The notes beneath the pieces were generated by a model. That model searched no databases. It worked only from the letters and a program-made list of their open reading frames with translations, and was not told where the DNA came from. From contig NZ_CBXX010000005.1 in NCBI RefSeq assembly GCF_000577615.1, positions 268,644 through 332,643 on the forward strand: DNA of 64,000 bases. The letters run 5' to 3'. The position numbers were made by a program, and so were the translations under genes. Source of the stretch: Herbaspirillum sp. RV1423 (GTDB lineage Bacteria > Pseudomonadota > Gammaproteobacteria > Burkholderiales > Burkholderiaceae_D). This document shows, one piece after another, positions 44,951-53,331 of this stretch (the stretch's first letter is position 1; each line of letters opens with the position of its first letter).

Positions 44951-45113
44951 TGGATTTTGCTCTTTACTAAAAGCACGTCATTCTCTGCTCGTGCTAGTAC
45001 GTTTCAAGGTTCCGAGAAAATCTCAAGTTCGGTATTGCAGATGACAGTCAGCGTCTCAGCGAACGCATTAGCACACTGGCAGCCCAGTGTGACGGGGCGG
45101 GGCCGGCAATGCG

Positions 45114-46025
45114 TTATTGCGGCCCCAGCCTGGCGATCAGCGCCCCCAGCGCTTCCGACTCGGCGTTGTTCAGATCCGTCAGCGGCGGGCGCACCGGGCC
45201 GGCGTCATGGCCGACCAGGCGGGCGCCGGCCTTGACGATGCTGACGGCATAGCCTTGCATGCGGTTGCGGATCTCCAGATAAGGCATGAAGAATTCGCGC
45301 AGCAGGCGATGCTGGGTGACGAGGTCGTCGACGGCGACGGCGCGATAGAACTCCATCGCGGTCTTCGGGATGAAATTGAACACCGCCGACGAATACACCG
45401 GCGTACCCAGCGCCTTGTAGGCCGCCGCATAGACTTCCGCCGTCGGCAAGCCGCCGAGGTAGGCGAAGCGGTCGCCCATCTTCATGTAAATCGAGGACAT
45501 CAGTTCGATGTCGCCGATGCCGTCCTTGAAGCCGACCAGGTTGGGGCAACGCTCGGCCAGGCGGGCCAGGGTGGCGGGCTGCAGGCGGCATTGGCCGCGG
45601 TTGTAGACGATGACGCCGAACCTGACGCTCTTGCAGACCGCTTCCACATGCGCCGCCAGGCCGTCCTGGCCGGCTTCCGTTAGGTAGTGGGGCAGCAGCA
45701 GGATGCCGTGGGCGCCGGCTTTTTCCGCAGCCTGGGCGCATTCGATGGCGTAACGGGTCGGACCGCCGGCGCCGGCGATGATCGGGACCTTGCCGCGGCA
45801 GGTGTCGACCGCGGTCTGGATGATGCCGGGGTATTCGTGTCCGGTCAGCGAAAAGAACTCGCCGGTGCCGCCGGCCGCGAACAGCGCGCTGGCGCCGTGA
45901 GGAGCCAGCCATTCCAGGCGCTCGGCATAGCCGCGGGCATTGAAGTCGCCGTTGGCGTGGAAGTCGGTCAGGGGAAACGAAAGCAGGCCGGAGCCCATGA
46001 TGGATTTAAGTTCTTGTGGCGTCAT
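45114..46025 (-). CDS. kdgD: 5-dehydro-4-deoxyglucarate dehydratase
   Basis: 303 residues of the DapA/NAL aldolase superfamily. [22 protein letters not shown] and the Schiff-base Lys region [13 protein letters not shown] are characteristic of KdgD, as is [11 protein letters not shown]. It removes water and CO2 from 5-keto-4-deoxyglucarate to give 2-oxoglutarate semialdehyde, a step of oxidative galacturonate/glucuronate breakdown. The start at 46025 ([13 protein letters not shown]) is the usual N-terminus; an ATG 21 codons upstream would overlap the operator-like site at 46074-46096. It is divergent from udh. Confidence 0.9.
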   Translation of the reverse strand: MTPQELKSIMGSGLLSFPLTDFHANGDFNARGYAERLEWLAPHGASALFAAGGTGEFFSLTGHEYPGIIQTAVDTCRGKVPIIAGAGGPTRYAIECAQAAEKAGAHGILLLPHYLTEAGQDGLAAHVEAVCKSVRFGVIVYNRGQCRLQPATLARLAERCPNLVGFKDGIGDIELMSSIYMKMGDRFAYLGGLPTAEVYAAAYKALGTPVYSSAVFNFIPKTAMEFYRAVAVDDLVTQHRLLREFFMPYLEIRNRMQGYAVSIVKAGARLVGHDAGPVRPPLTDLNNAESEALGALIARLGPQ

Positions 46026-46515
46026 GATTGCGGTGAGTTGGCTGAAGAAGGGTCTCGTCGTGCGTTTTAATTCATTGTTATCAGTCATCATACAATGTGA
46101 TTTCTTTCTTTGCCAATGGCTTGCTCTCAATTCTTTATGGGGCGGGGCTGTGCCGGGATAAGCGAATGCATGGTTTTGTGCATTGCTCAGAGAGTGGGTT
46201 GCCTGCAATAGACATTCTAATTAATGACTTTAATTATCTTGCTTAATTATTTGTATTTAAATGCTTAGTTTTTAAATCTAACTTAAAGTGTTTTCTCATC
46301 ATCGGGCCTTCTTGATCGCCTCGTAATCCCTGTAATTATTGCGGTGCAGCGGCAATTGATTTTGTTTTTATCTCGGACTTCGTTTGACAATGAAATGAGC
46401 CGAGGTCGATAATCCTTGCTCCCGTTATAAGACAACGTATCACGTTGGACCCGCAATACATCGTCCGGAACGCGGCCGGACTGGTTCTCGAGACATCAAT
46501 ACTGGAAATTTCGAT
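46026..46515. promoter_or_regulatory. Divergent kdgD-udh control region
   Basis: 490 bp without a supported gene, AT-rich between about 46210 and 46300. At 46074-46096 lies an imperfect palindrome with ends ATTGT and ACAAT, containing ATTGTATG on the minus strand. The same octamer occurs in a palindrome at 47418-47436 before the ABC transporter genes. A FadR/UxuR-type GntR repressor would fit such sites, but no GntR gene of that type is in the window. Inference. Confidence 0.4.
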
Positions 46516-47355
46516 ATGGCCGATCAAGCAGTACAAGATAAGGATTTCCCCACATTTCGCCGACTGTTGCTGACCGGCGCAGCCGGCGGCCTCGGCAAGG
46601 TATTGCGGCCAAGGCTGGCGGCGTTTGCCGATATCCTGCGCGTCTCCGACCTGGCTGCCGCATTGTCCGAGGAGGCGGCACCGCATGAGGAGGTCGTTCC
46701 CTGCGATCTGGCCGATCGCGCCGCGATGGATGCGCTGATTGCGGGATGCGACGCTATCGTCCATCTGGGCGGCGTCTCGGTGGAGCGGCCTTTCGAGGAA
46801 ATCCTGGAGGCCAATATCAAGGGCGTCTTCCATGTTTATGAAGCGGCGCGCCGCCACGGCGTCAAGCGCGTGGTGTTCGCCAGCTCGAACCACGTCACCG
46901 GTTTTTATCGTCAGGACGAGCGCATCGATGCGCGCGACCTGCGTCGTCCGGATGGCTATTACGGCCTCTCGAAGTCGTATGGCGAGGACATGGCTCAGTT
47001 CAATTACGACCGCTACGGCATTGAGACCGTGAGCATCCGTATCGGCTGGTCTTTCCCCGAGCCGAAGGACCGTCGCTCGCTGGCGAGTTGGCTGAGCTAC
47101 GACGATCTCACCGAACTGATGCGCTGCAGCCTTTTCACACCGAACGTCGGGCACACGGTCGTCTATGGGATGTCCGCTAATCCGGCGACGTGGTGGGACA
47201 ACCGCTACGCCGAGCATCTGGGTTTCAAGGCGCGCGACAGCTCGGAAATCTTCCGCGCCGGGATCGAGGCGCAGCCGATGCCTGCGGCCGACGATCCGGT
47301 GCGGGTCTACCAGGGCGGAATCTTCACGGCGACAGGGCCGTTCGATCCCAAATAA
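46516..47355 (+). CDS. udh: Uronate dehydrogenase
   Basis: 279 residues, short-chain/extended NAD-dependent sugar dehydrogenase. The Rossmann motif is LLTGAAGGLGKVLRP, the active-site YxxxK is YYGLSKSYGE, and FASSNHVTGFY is a block typical of uronate dehydrogenases. NYDRYGIETVSIRIGWSFPEPKDRRSLASWLSYDDLTEL is also family-specific. It oxidises galacturonate or glucuronate to the lactone, feeding the route that ends with KdgD encoded divergently. The intermediate enzymes (lactonase, glucarate or galactarate dehydratase) are not in the window. Confidence 0.88.
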   Translation: MADQAVQDKDFPTFRRLLLTGAAGGLGKVLRPRLAAFADILRVSDLAAALSEEAAPHEEVVPCDLADRAAMDALIAGCDAIVHLGGVSVERPFEEILEANIKGVFHVYEAARRHGVKRVVFASSNHVTGFYRQDERIDARDLRRPDGYYGLSKSYGEDMAQFNYDRYGIETVSIRIGWSFPEPKDRRSLASWLSYDDLTELMRCSLFTPNVGHTVVYGMSANPATWWDNRYAEHLGFKARDSSEIFRAGIEAQPMPAADDPVRVYQGGIFTATGPFDPK

Positions 47356-47836
47356 GACGGCTGGCGAGGGTGGCGCAAGCGACGGAAAAAGCCTGTCGCG
47401 CTTGCGTTTGATACTGAATTGTATGTTATCGTACATCCGTGTTATATTTGCCGCCGCCTGAGGCAATAACGGGAGTAATAACGAAAACCCGGGGCAGCAA
47501 TCGAGCAAATAAACACAAGCAGAATTGCAGGGGCTGGTAGCGAGACAGCCAGCCTCGTCCAGCGGACCGGCAGGAGACAACGCAATGTTGCCGGCCATGA
47601 ACGGGGTGTACGGAGACGGTAGTAGTGACAGTGGGCGAACGTAGCCAATAACAACAACGCACACTGCAAGGGGCGACGACTGCGGCACGGGATTCATCCC
47701 CGTCGAAAGCGTCGCGGTGCAGGAAAACCAATCCGGTTCATCGCCTTGCGGCGCGGTCGTTGCGGTTCCTCGCGTCCGCCATTGTCATTACATCGCCGAA
47801 CAAAGCAGAACGCCACGTATAAAGGGCATCATCGGC
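47356..47836. promoter_or_regulatory. Intergenic region before the ABC transporter operon
   Basis: 480 bp without a supported gene. A hairpin just after udh (47374-47383 with 47395-47406, CGCAAGCGAC against GTCGCGCTTGCG, two-base bulge) may be a weak terminator. At 47418-47436 is ATTGTATGTTATCGTACAT, an imperfect palindrome sharing ATTGTATG with the kdgD upstream site, a candidate operator. The remainder up to 47836 would be a long untranslated leader; I see no riboswitch class that I can name. Confidence 0.4.
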
Positions 47837-48613
47837 ATGGGTTTTTCACTTAATTTCGGTCCTCTTGCGCCATATTGGCCGGTCTTCCTGACCGGCGCCT
47901 GGCTGACGCTGAAGATGACCACGGTCGCCATCGTCGTCGGCGTCTCGGCCGGAACGCTGATCGCTTTCCTCAAGCGCGGCAGCAACCGCTTCATTTCCAA
48001 AGCCTGTACGGCCTATATCGAGGCGGTGCGCAATACGCCTTTCCTGGTGCAGATCTTCCTGCTGTATTTCGGTCTGGCCAGCCTCGGCATCCATATGCCG
48101 ACGTTTGGCGCAGCCGTGCTGGCCATGATCATCAACATCGCCGCTTATGCGGCGGAAATCATTCGCGCCGGTCTGGAATCGGTACCGCGCGGCCAGATCG
48201 AAGCCGCCGAATGCCTGGGCTTGTCGCGCTGGCGCATTGCCTGGCATGTGATGTTGCAGCCGTCGATCGAGCGCGTGTATCCGGCGCTGACCAGCCAGTT
48301 CCTGCTGATGATGCAGGCTTCGGCGATGGCTTCGCAGATTTCGGCGGAAGAGCTGACTGCGATTGCCAACACCGTGCAGTCCGATATCTTCCGCTCGCTG
48401 GAAACCTATATCGTGGTGGCTCTCCTGTATCTGGCCCTGTCAGTGCTGGTGAAGCTGCTGGCCTGGGGTTTCGGCGAATACCTGTTCAAGCGCCGCCGCG
48501 TGATCCGCCGCGCGGCAGCGGAAGCGGCGCGACGCCGTCCGTCCCCGGTTCCGCCGTTTCAACCGCATGCCGCCAAGGCGGCGCCTGGCGTCAACAACGG
48601 GAGCGCGTCATGA
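47837..48613 (+). CDS. Polar amino acid ABC transporter permease
   Basis: 258 residues of the HisM/GlnP family. Membrane spans include PVFLTGAWLTLKMTTVAIVVGVSAGTLIAF and LVQIFLLYFGLASLG. The EAA loop is EAAECLGLSRWRIAWHVMLQPSIERVYPAL. YIEAVRNTPFLVQIFLLYFGL is the family signature. A basic C-terminal tail (KRRRVIRRAAAEAARRRPSP) is an extension. Its stop overlaps the next permease start (ATGA). Substrate unknown; its place beside uronate genes could mean a carboxylate ligand, or be accidental. Confidence 0.85.
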   Translation: MGFSLNFGPLAPYWPVFLTGAWLTLKMTTVAIVVGVSAGTLIAFLKRGSNRFISKACTAYIEAVRNTPFLVQIFLLYFGLASLGIHMPTFGAAVLAMIINIAAYAAEIIRAGLESVPRGQIEAAECLGLSRWRIAWHVMLQPSIERVYPALTSQFLLMMQASAMASQISAEELTAIANTVQSDIFRSLETYIVVALLYLALSVLVKLLAWGFGEYLFKRRRVIRRAAAEAARRRPSPVPPFQPHAAKAAPGVNNGSAS

Positions 48614-49263
48614 TCGGCAGTTTTTCCTGGGGACATTTCCTCTATCTGGTGCAGTCGATCTGGTGGACGCTGGTGTTGTCCGGCCTGGCTTTCATCCTCG
48701 GCAGCATAGGCGGTTTCGCGGTCATGCTGGGGCGTATTTCGCCGCGCCGCTGGCTGTGGATGCCGACGCTGCTGTATATCGAATGCATCCAGGGCATTCC
48801 GTTGCTCATCCTGCTGTTCATCGTCTATTTCGGCCTGTCCGTGTACGGCTACGCGTTGCCGGCGCTGGTCGCCGCCGGACTGGCGATGATGGTCTACACC
48901 AGCGCCTACCTGGGCGATATCTGGCGCGGCTGCGTCGAAGCCATGCCGCGTCCGCAGTGGGAGGCCGCCGAATGCCTGTCGCTGACACGCTGGCAGACGC
49001 TGCGCCTGGTGATCATTCCGCAGGCTTTTCGCCTGTCGCTGCCGCCGACCGTCGGCTTCCTGGTGCAGGTGATCAAGATGACTTCGCTGGCGTCGGTGAT
49101 CGGCTTTATCGAACTGACTCGGGCCGGTCAGATCATCAACAATTCAATTTTTCAGCCTTTCCTGATTTTCAGTCTGGTAGGGGCGTTTTATTTTGTGCTG
49201 TGCTACCCGCTCTCGCGCTGGAGTGAATCGATGGAGAATAAGCTTAATGTTAGCAACCGCTAA
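48610..49263 (+). CDS. Polar amino acid ABC transporter permease, second subunit
   Basis: 217 residues, five spans. YIECIQGIPLLILLFIVYFGLS and EAAECLSLTRWQTLRLVIIPQAFRLSLPP (EAA loop) are the matching signatures of the HisM family. It pairs with the permease encoded immediately upstream (4-bp overlap), and it overlaps the ATPase gene by 17 bp. The complex is thus a heterodimeric channel. Confidence 0.86.
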   Translation: MIGSFSWGHFLYLVQSIWWTLVLSGLAFILGSIGGFAVMLGRISPRRWLWMPTLLYIECIQGIPLLILLFIVYFGLSVYGYALPALVAAGLAMMVYTSAYLGDIWRGCVEAMPRPQWEAAECLSLTRWQTLRLVIIPQAFRLSLPPTVGFLVQVIKMTSLASVIGFIELTRAGQIINNSIFQPFLIFSLVGAFYFVLCYPLSRWSESMENKLNVSNR

Positions 49264-49984
49264 AGTCGTCAGGTTGGATCGGATCTACAAGAGCTTCGGC
49301 GCCAACCAGGTATTGAAGGGCGTGTCGTTCGAGGTCGACAAGGGTGAAATGATTGCCATCATCGGCGCCAGCGGCTCCGGCAAGAGTACCGCGCTGCGCT
49401 GTATCGACCGCCTGGAGAAGGTCGATTCCGGCACCATCGAAGTCTGCGGCATGCGCGTCGACGATCCGCACGTCGACTTGCACAAGCTGCGCCAGGAAGT
49501 CGGCATCGTGTTCCAGAGCTACAACTTGTTTCCGCACCTGACCGTGCAGGAAAACATCATGCTGGCGCTGCGCCACGTCAAGCAGCAGTCGCGCGCCGAG
49601 GCCTTGAGCGTGTCGATGGCCGCGCTGGAGCAGGTCGGTCTCGGCGACAAGGCCGCCGCCTATCCTGAGCAATTGTCGGGCGGCCAGCAGCAGCGCGTGG
49701 CGATCGCCCGTTCGCTGGCGATGGCGCCGAAAGTCATGCTGTTCGATGAAGTCACCTCGGCGCTGGACCCGCAACTGACCGGCGAAGTGCTGCGCGTGAT
49801 GGAGGATCTCGCCGCCGGCGGCATGACCATGCTGCTCGTGACGCATGAAATGGCCTTCGCCAAACGCGTGGCCGACCGCATCATCTACATGCACCAGGGC
49901 ACCGTGTGGGAAGTCGGCCCGGGCGAGATGCTGGACAACCCCAAGACGCCGGAATTGCGAGCCTTCCTCAATAACGGCCTGTAG
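49247..49984 (+). CDS. Polar amino acid ABC transporter ATP-binding protein
   Basis: 245 residues. Walker A is GASGSGKST, Q-loop VFQSYNLFPHLTV, signature LSGGQQQRVAIARSL, Walker B VMLFDEVTSALDP, and switch VTHEMAFAKRVADRI, as in GlnQ/HisP. The start ATG (49247) lies within the 3' end of the permease gene. It powers the two permeases upstream. Confidence 0.92.
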   Translation: MLATAKVVRLDRIYKSFGANQVLKGVSFEVDKGEMIAIIGASGSGKSTALRCIDRLEKVDSGTIEVCGMRVDDPHVDLHKLRQEVGIVFQSYNLFPHLTVQENIMLALRHVKQQSRAEALSVSMAALEQVGLGDKAAAYPEQLSGGQQQRVAIARSLAMAPKVMLFDEVTSALDPQLTGEVLRVMEDLAAGGMTMLLVTHEMAFAKRVADRIIYMHQGTVWEVGPGEMLDNPKTPELRAFLNNGL

Positions 49985-50073
49985 GGCATGGCATGCTCTA
50001 AAACGCGCTAAAACGCTCTGATCACGCCCTGATCTATTCTTCATTGCACCACAATCAAACCAAGGAGACCTGC

Positions 50074-50868
50074 ATGAAACTGACACAACTCTTCACCCGC
50101 ACCTGCGTCGCTGCGCTCTTGGCCGGCGGCCTCGCCCATGCGGCAATGGCCGATCAACTGGACGACATCAAGAAGGCCGGCAAGGTGCGCGTGGCGATCG
50201 CCATGGGCACGCCGTTGTTCAGCTTCGCCGACGCCAACCTGCAACCGGTCGGCTCCGACGTCGAAACCGCCCAGCAACTGGCCAAGGACCTCGGGGTCAA
50301 GCTGGAAATCGTCTCCATCACCAATGCTGCCCGCATCCCGACGCTGCAAGCCAATCGCGCCGATCTGGTCGTTGCCGACCTGTCGATCACGCCTGAGCGC
50401 GCCAAGGTGGTCGACTTTTCGGTACCTTACGCGGTCATCACGATTATCGTCGGCGGTCCGAAGAATATCCCGATCAAGGATTACGCCGATTTGAACGGCA
50501 AACGCATCGGCCTGACCCGCGCCACGGTCAACGACACGCTGACCACGCAACTGGGCAAGGGGGCGGAAATCGTCCGCTATGAAGACGACGCCACCCTGAT
50601 CACCTCGATGGTCACCGGCCAGGTCGAGATTTTCTCGAGCACGCCTTCCAATCTTGCCGAAATGATCAAGCGCGCGCCGGAGAAGAACCTGGAACTGAAA
50701 TTCGCGCAGAAGGATTTCGACCTCGGCATCGCCCTGAACCAGAACCAGCCGCGCCTGAAGGAATGGGTCAACAACTGGGTCGCGGCCAACATGCGCAACG
50801 GCAAGCTCGATGCGATCTATGTCAAATACCACGGCCGTCACTTGCCGGCGTCCGTGACCAAGCAATAA
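50074..50868 (+). CDS. Amino acid ABC transporter substrate-binding protein
   Basis: 264 residues with a signal peptide (MKLTQLFTRTCVAALLAGGLAHAAMA). The family 3 binding-protein fold shows VAIAMGTPLFSFADANLQPVGSDVETA, RADLVVADLSITPERAKVVDFSVPY and LNGKRIGLTRATVNDTL. The ligand-binding Asp/Arg pattern of the family is only partly visible; GTPLFSF is where many members have PPF-Y. AAGGAGA precedes the ATG. Ends the transporter operon, followed by a terminator hairpin. Confidence 0.88.
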   Translation: MKLTQLFTRTCVAALLAGGLAHAAMADQLDDIKKAGKVRVAIAMGTPLFSFADANLQPVGSDVETAQQLAKDLGVKLEIVSITNAARIPTLQANRADLVVADLSITPERAKVVDFSVPYAVITIIVGGPKNIPIKDYADLNGKRIGLTRATVNDTLTTQLGKGAEIVRYEDDATLITSMVTGQVEIFSSTPSNLAEMIKRAPEKNLELKFAQKDFDLGIALNQNQPRLKEWVNNWVAANMRNGKLDAIYVKYHGRHLPASVTKQ

Positions 50869-50915
50869 CCAACAAAAACAGCCCGTGCATCGTCCCGCAC
50901 CGCGTGGATGACCTG

Positions 50916-50948
50916 AAAGCCGCCGGATGGACAGGGCGGCTTTTTTTA
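50916..50948 (+). terminator. Rho-independent terminator of the amino acid transporter operon
   Basis: AAAGCCGCC, loop GGATGGACAG, GGCGGCTTT followed by a run of T (to 50947). A compact GC stem with T-tract 48 bp after the binding-protein stop codon. Confidence 0.85.
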
Positions 50949-51104
50949 TTGCCTCGGGATTGCCGGTCGGGATTCGGACGCGGATCGGGCCGCCGCGTGT
51001 CGGAGCAAATCCGACGCAATAATCGGCACATGCCTGCTGCGCGCCGGCAGGTAGCGCGATATCATGAACCGTCATCATTTCTTCCGTGTATTGTCGCCGC
51101 CTTC

Positions 51105-51518
51105 ATGTATCCGCCGGATCTCATCTTCGACAGGCTGCAACATTCGGCCTTTCGCCGCCGCTTCAGATTGAAGCTGCCGGAATACCGTTATCTGCAGGAA
51201 CACGGCCTGGCGCAGGTATTACAGCATGCGGAAGGATTCATCGCCGCTCGGTTGGCGCCGGCGCGGCCCGACAACGATGGCAGGCAGACGCCGTTTCGCG
51301 GTCACCCGGTGTTCGTCGCCCAGCACGCCACCGCCACTTGCTGTCGCTCCTGCCTGCAAAAATGGCATGGCATCGGCGTCGGAGCACCGTTGACCACGCT
51401 CGAACAACGGCACGTCGTGGAGGTCCTGGCGCGTTGGCTGCAGGAGCAGGAAGCGCCGCCTGAAACGCCGCGCAAGGCTGCGCCCAAGACCGACAAGCGC
51501 CAGGGCGTCCTGTTCTGA
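51105..51518 (+). CDS. DUF4186 family protein
   Basis: 137 residues. RLQHSAFRRRFRLKLPEYRYLQEHGLAQVLQHAEGFIAARLAPARP, then DGRQTPFRGHPVFVAQHATATCCRSCLQKWHGI match the DUF4186 family as I know it. HPVFVAQHATATCCRSCLQKWH, with paired Cys and His, suggests metal binding or a redox site. The function of the family is unknown to me. The C-terminal 25 residues are a basic tail. The ATG at 51105 has no clear ribosome site; an upstream start is possible since the frame stays open. It lies 112 bp before the Ku remnant. Confidence 0.72.
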   Translation: MYPPDLIFDRLQHSAFRRRFRLKLPEYRYLQEHGLAQVLQHAEGFIAARLAPARPDNDGRQTPFRGHPVFVAQHATATCCRSCLQKWHGIGVGAPLTTLEQRHVVEVLARWLQEQEAPPETPRKAAPKTDKRQGVLF

Positions 51519-51630
51519 CCGGCCCGGAACCGCATTGCCTGTCGTCCGGCGGTACATTAAGGTGCTAACCGACTGAATCGCCGCCCGGCTTGTGCGATAC
51601 TTTCCAATCGGGCGTCATGGGACGATCATC

Positions 51631-51798
51631 ATGCGAAGCGTTTTATGGAAGAGCGCGATCAGCTTCGGGCTGATCAACATTCCGGCCGTGCTGTCCGACG
51701 ATGCGGCCGAGCTGCGCGCGCCCTGCGTCAGAAGAACGCCAAAATCCGTCGCCGGATCGGAAACAGGGACCGCGTCGTCAGCGCGGGCGGAAGCATGA
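51631..51798 (+). pseudogene. ku: Ku remnant, most of the gene deleted
   Basis: 55 codons. The first 22 residues, MRSVLWKSAISFGLINIPAVL, are the invariant N-terminus of bacterial Ku (about 270-300 residues when whole). Then SDDAAELRAPCVRRTPKSVAG and a Ser/Ala/Glu tail lead to a TGA that overlaps the ligD ATG (ATGA), the arrangement of an intact ku-ligD pair. So the start and the end of Ku seem preserved and the middle, including the DNA-ring core, is gone, in frame. The product could not encircle DNA. Confidence 0.7.
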
Positions 51799-53312
51799 GC
51801 CTCGCCCGCTACCGCGGCAAGCGCGACTTCAGCGTCACACCGGAACCGCCGCCGGTCAAGCGCAGCTCCGGCAAGACCCTCAGCTATTTCATCCAGCGCC
51901 ATCATGCGCGCACCCTGCATTACGACTTTCGTCTTGAAGTCGATGGCGTACTCAAGAGCTGGGCGGTACCCAAGGGGCCGAGCCTGGATCCGCGGGACAA
52001 GCGCCTGGCCATACAGGTGGAAGACCATCCCTACGACTATGGCAGCTTTGAAGGAACGATCCCGGCGCATCAATACGGCGCCGGCGAAGTCGTGCTGTGG
52101 GATCGCGGCGAATGGCTACCGCTCGGCGATCCTGCGGCCGGCCTGGAAAAAGGTCGGCTGGAATTCGAGTTGCGCGGCGCCAAGCTGAGCGGACGCTGGG
52201 TCCTGGTGCGCATGAGCAAAGGAGATTCCGCCAAGGAAAACTGGCTGCTGATCAAGGAAAACGACGACGCGGCGCGCACAGGCAAGCAGGCCATGATTAC
52301 CGAGCTGCGCCCCGAAAGCGTTGCGCCGACCGCAGGAAAAGCCTCTGCCCCCAAAGGAAATGGGGCCGGATCTGCGCCGGAACCGTCCGCCCAAGACCGT
52401 ACCGAAACGGTGGAAGGCATTCGCCTGACGCATCCGGACAAGATGTTGTTCGCTGATGTCGATCTGACCAAGCTCGATCTCGCAAAATATTATGTCGCCG
52501 TGGCCGACTGGATCTTGCCGCACATACAGCAGCGGCCGATGACGATGGTGCGCTGTCCCGACGGCCGCGACGGCAAGTGCTTCTTCCAGCGCCATCTGGG
52601 CAGGGGGGCGCCGGCGGCGGTCAAGAAGATCGTGGTGCCGGAAGGCGAGGGCAGCGCCGATTACATGATGGTCAACGACATCGCCGGGCTGGTGGCGACG
52701 GTGCAGATGGACGTGCTGGAGCTGCATACCTGGGGATCGAAAGAGGGCAAGCTGCTGCAGCCCGATCGGGCGGTCTTCGACCTCGACCCCGGCCCCGACG
52801 TGCCGTGGAACAAGGTGATCGACGGCGTCAGACTGCTGCATAGTCTGTTGGCGGAGATCGGACTGGTCAGCTTCCTCAAGACCTCGGGCGGCAAGGGATT
52901 GCATGTGGTGTTGCCGATCGTGCCGGAACACGACTGGGATACCGTCAGGGACTGGTCGCGCAGCGTGGCGGAGCACATGGCGCGCGTGCAGCCGGATTAC
53001 TTCATTGCCAAAATGGCGAAGTCCGCGCGTCGCGGCAAGATTTTCATCGACTATCTGCGCAATGCGCCGGGGGCGACGACGGTGGCGGCCTATTCGCCGC
53101 GCGCGCGTCCGGGGGCGCCGGTATCGGCGCCGCTGAGCTGGACGGAATTGCGCCCCGAGATTCGTGCGGACAGTTTTACCGTTTCCAACGTGCTGCAGCG
53201 GCTGGGCTCGCTCCAGCGCGATCCCTGGCAAGATTACGCCAACACCAACGCCAACCAGCGGCTTGACAAGGAAATCCTGGCATTGTTTTCCTCTGAAAGG
53301 GAGGCGCCATGA
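51795..53312 (+). CDS. ligD: LigD lacking the ligase domain (phosphoesterase plus polymerase)
   Basis: 505 residues, against roughly 800-900 for complete LigD. The 3'-phosphoesterase domain (about 20-165) is present with HHARTLHYDFRLEVDGVLKSW, DHPYDYGSFEGTIP and GRWVLVRM. A short linker (about 170-205, rich in Ala, Gly, Pro) then leads straight into the primase-polymerase domain (about 208-500), with the catalytic DLDPGPDVPW, SGGKGLHVVLPI and IFIDYLRNAPGATTVAAYS. The ATP-dependent ligase domain, with its KxDG motif, is missing. Remaining domains look intact. It cannot seal breaks on its own. Coupled to the Ku remnant by ATGA. Confidence 0.85.
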   Translation: MSLARYRGKRDFSVTPEPPPVKRSSGKTLSYFIQRHHARTLHYDFRLEVDGVLKSWAVPKGPSLDPRDKRLAIQVEDHPYDYGSFEGTIPAHQYGAGEVVLWDRGEWLPLGDPAAGLEKGRLEFELRGAKLSGRWVLVRMSKGDSAKENWLLIKENDDAARTGKQAMITELRPESVAPTAGKASAPKGNGAGSAPEPSAQDRTETVEGIRLTHPDKMLFADVDLTKLDLAKYYVAVADWILPHIQQRPMTMVRCPDGRDGKCFFQRHLGRGAPAAVKKIVVPEGEGSADYMMVNDIAGLVATVQMDVLELHTWGSKEGKLLQPDRAVFDLDPGPDVPWNKVIDGVRLLHSLLAEIGLVSFLKTSGGKGLHVVLPIVPEHDWDTVRDWSRSVAEHMARVQPDYFIAKMAKSARRGKIFIDYLRNAPGATTVAAYSPRARPGAPVSAPLSWTELRPEIRADSFTVSNVLQRLGSLQRDPWQDYANTNANQRLDKEILALFSSEREAP

Positions 53313-53331
53313 TCGTTCCCTGCAAACGGCG

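Larger units (their letters stand above)
40616..45080 (+). mobile_element. Low-GC insertion with serine recombinase and two ParB/RepB-like genes
   Basis: From the end of the gabR repeats to near the kdgD stop, the DNA is clearly more AT-rich than the surroundings, with different codon use (many AAA, GAA, TTA, ATA codons). It holds a zinc-finger-like protein, a serine recombinase and two ParB-like genes, the last three overlapping by 4 bp each. No phage structural, conjugation or toxin genes are present. Exact ends are not visible, since serine recombinases leave only a 2-3-bp core duplication; the left limit is set by the repeats and the right by the change in composition. Confidence 0.65.

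Noticed and set aside
46336..47697. 453-residue minus-strand frame opposite udh
   Set aside because: Udh on the plus strand has complete motifs; the antisense frame has none.
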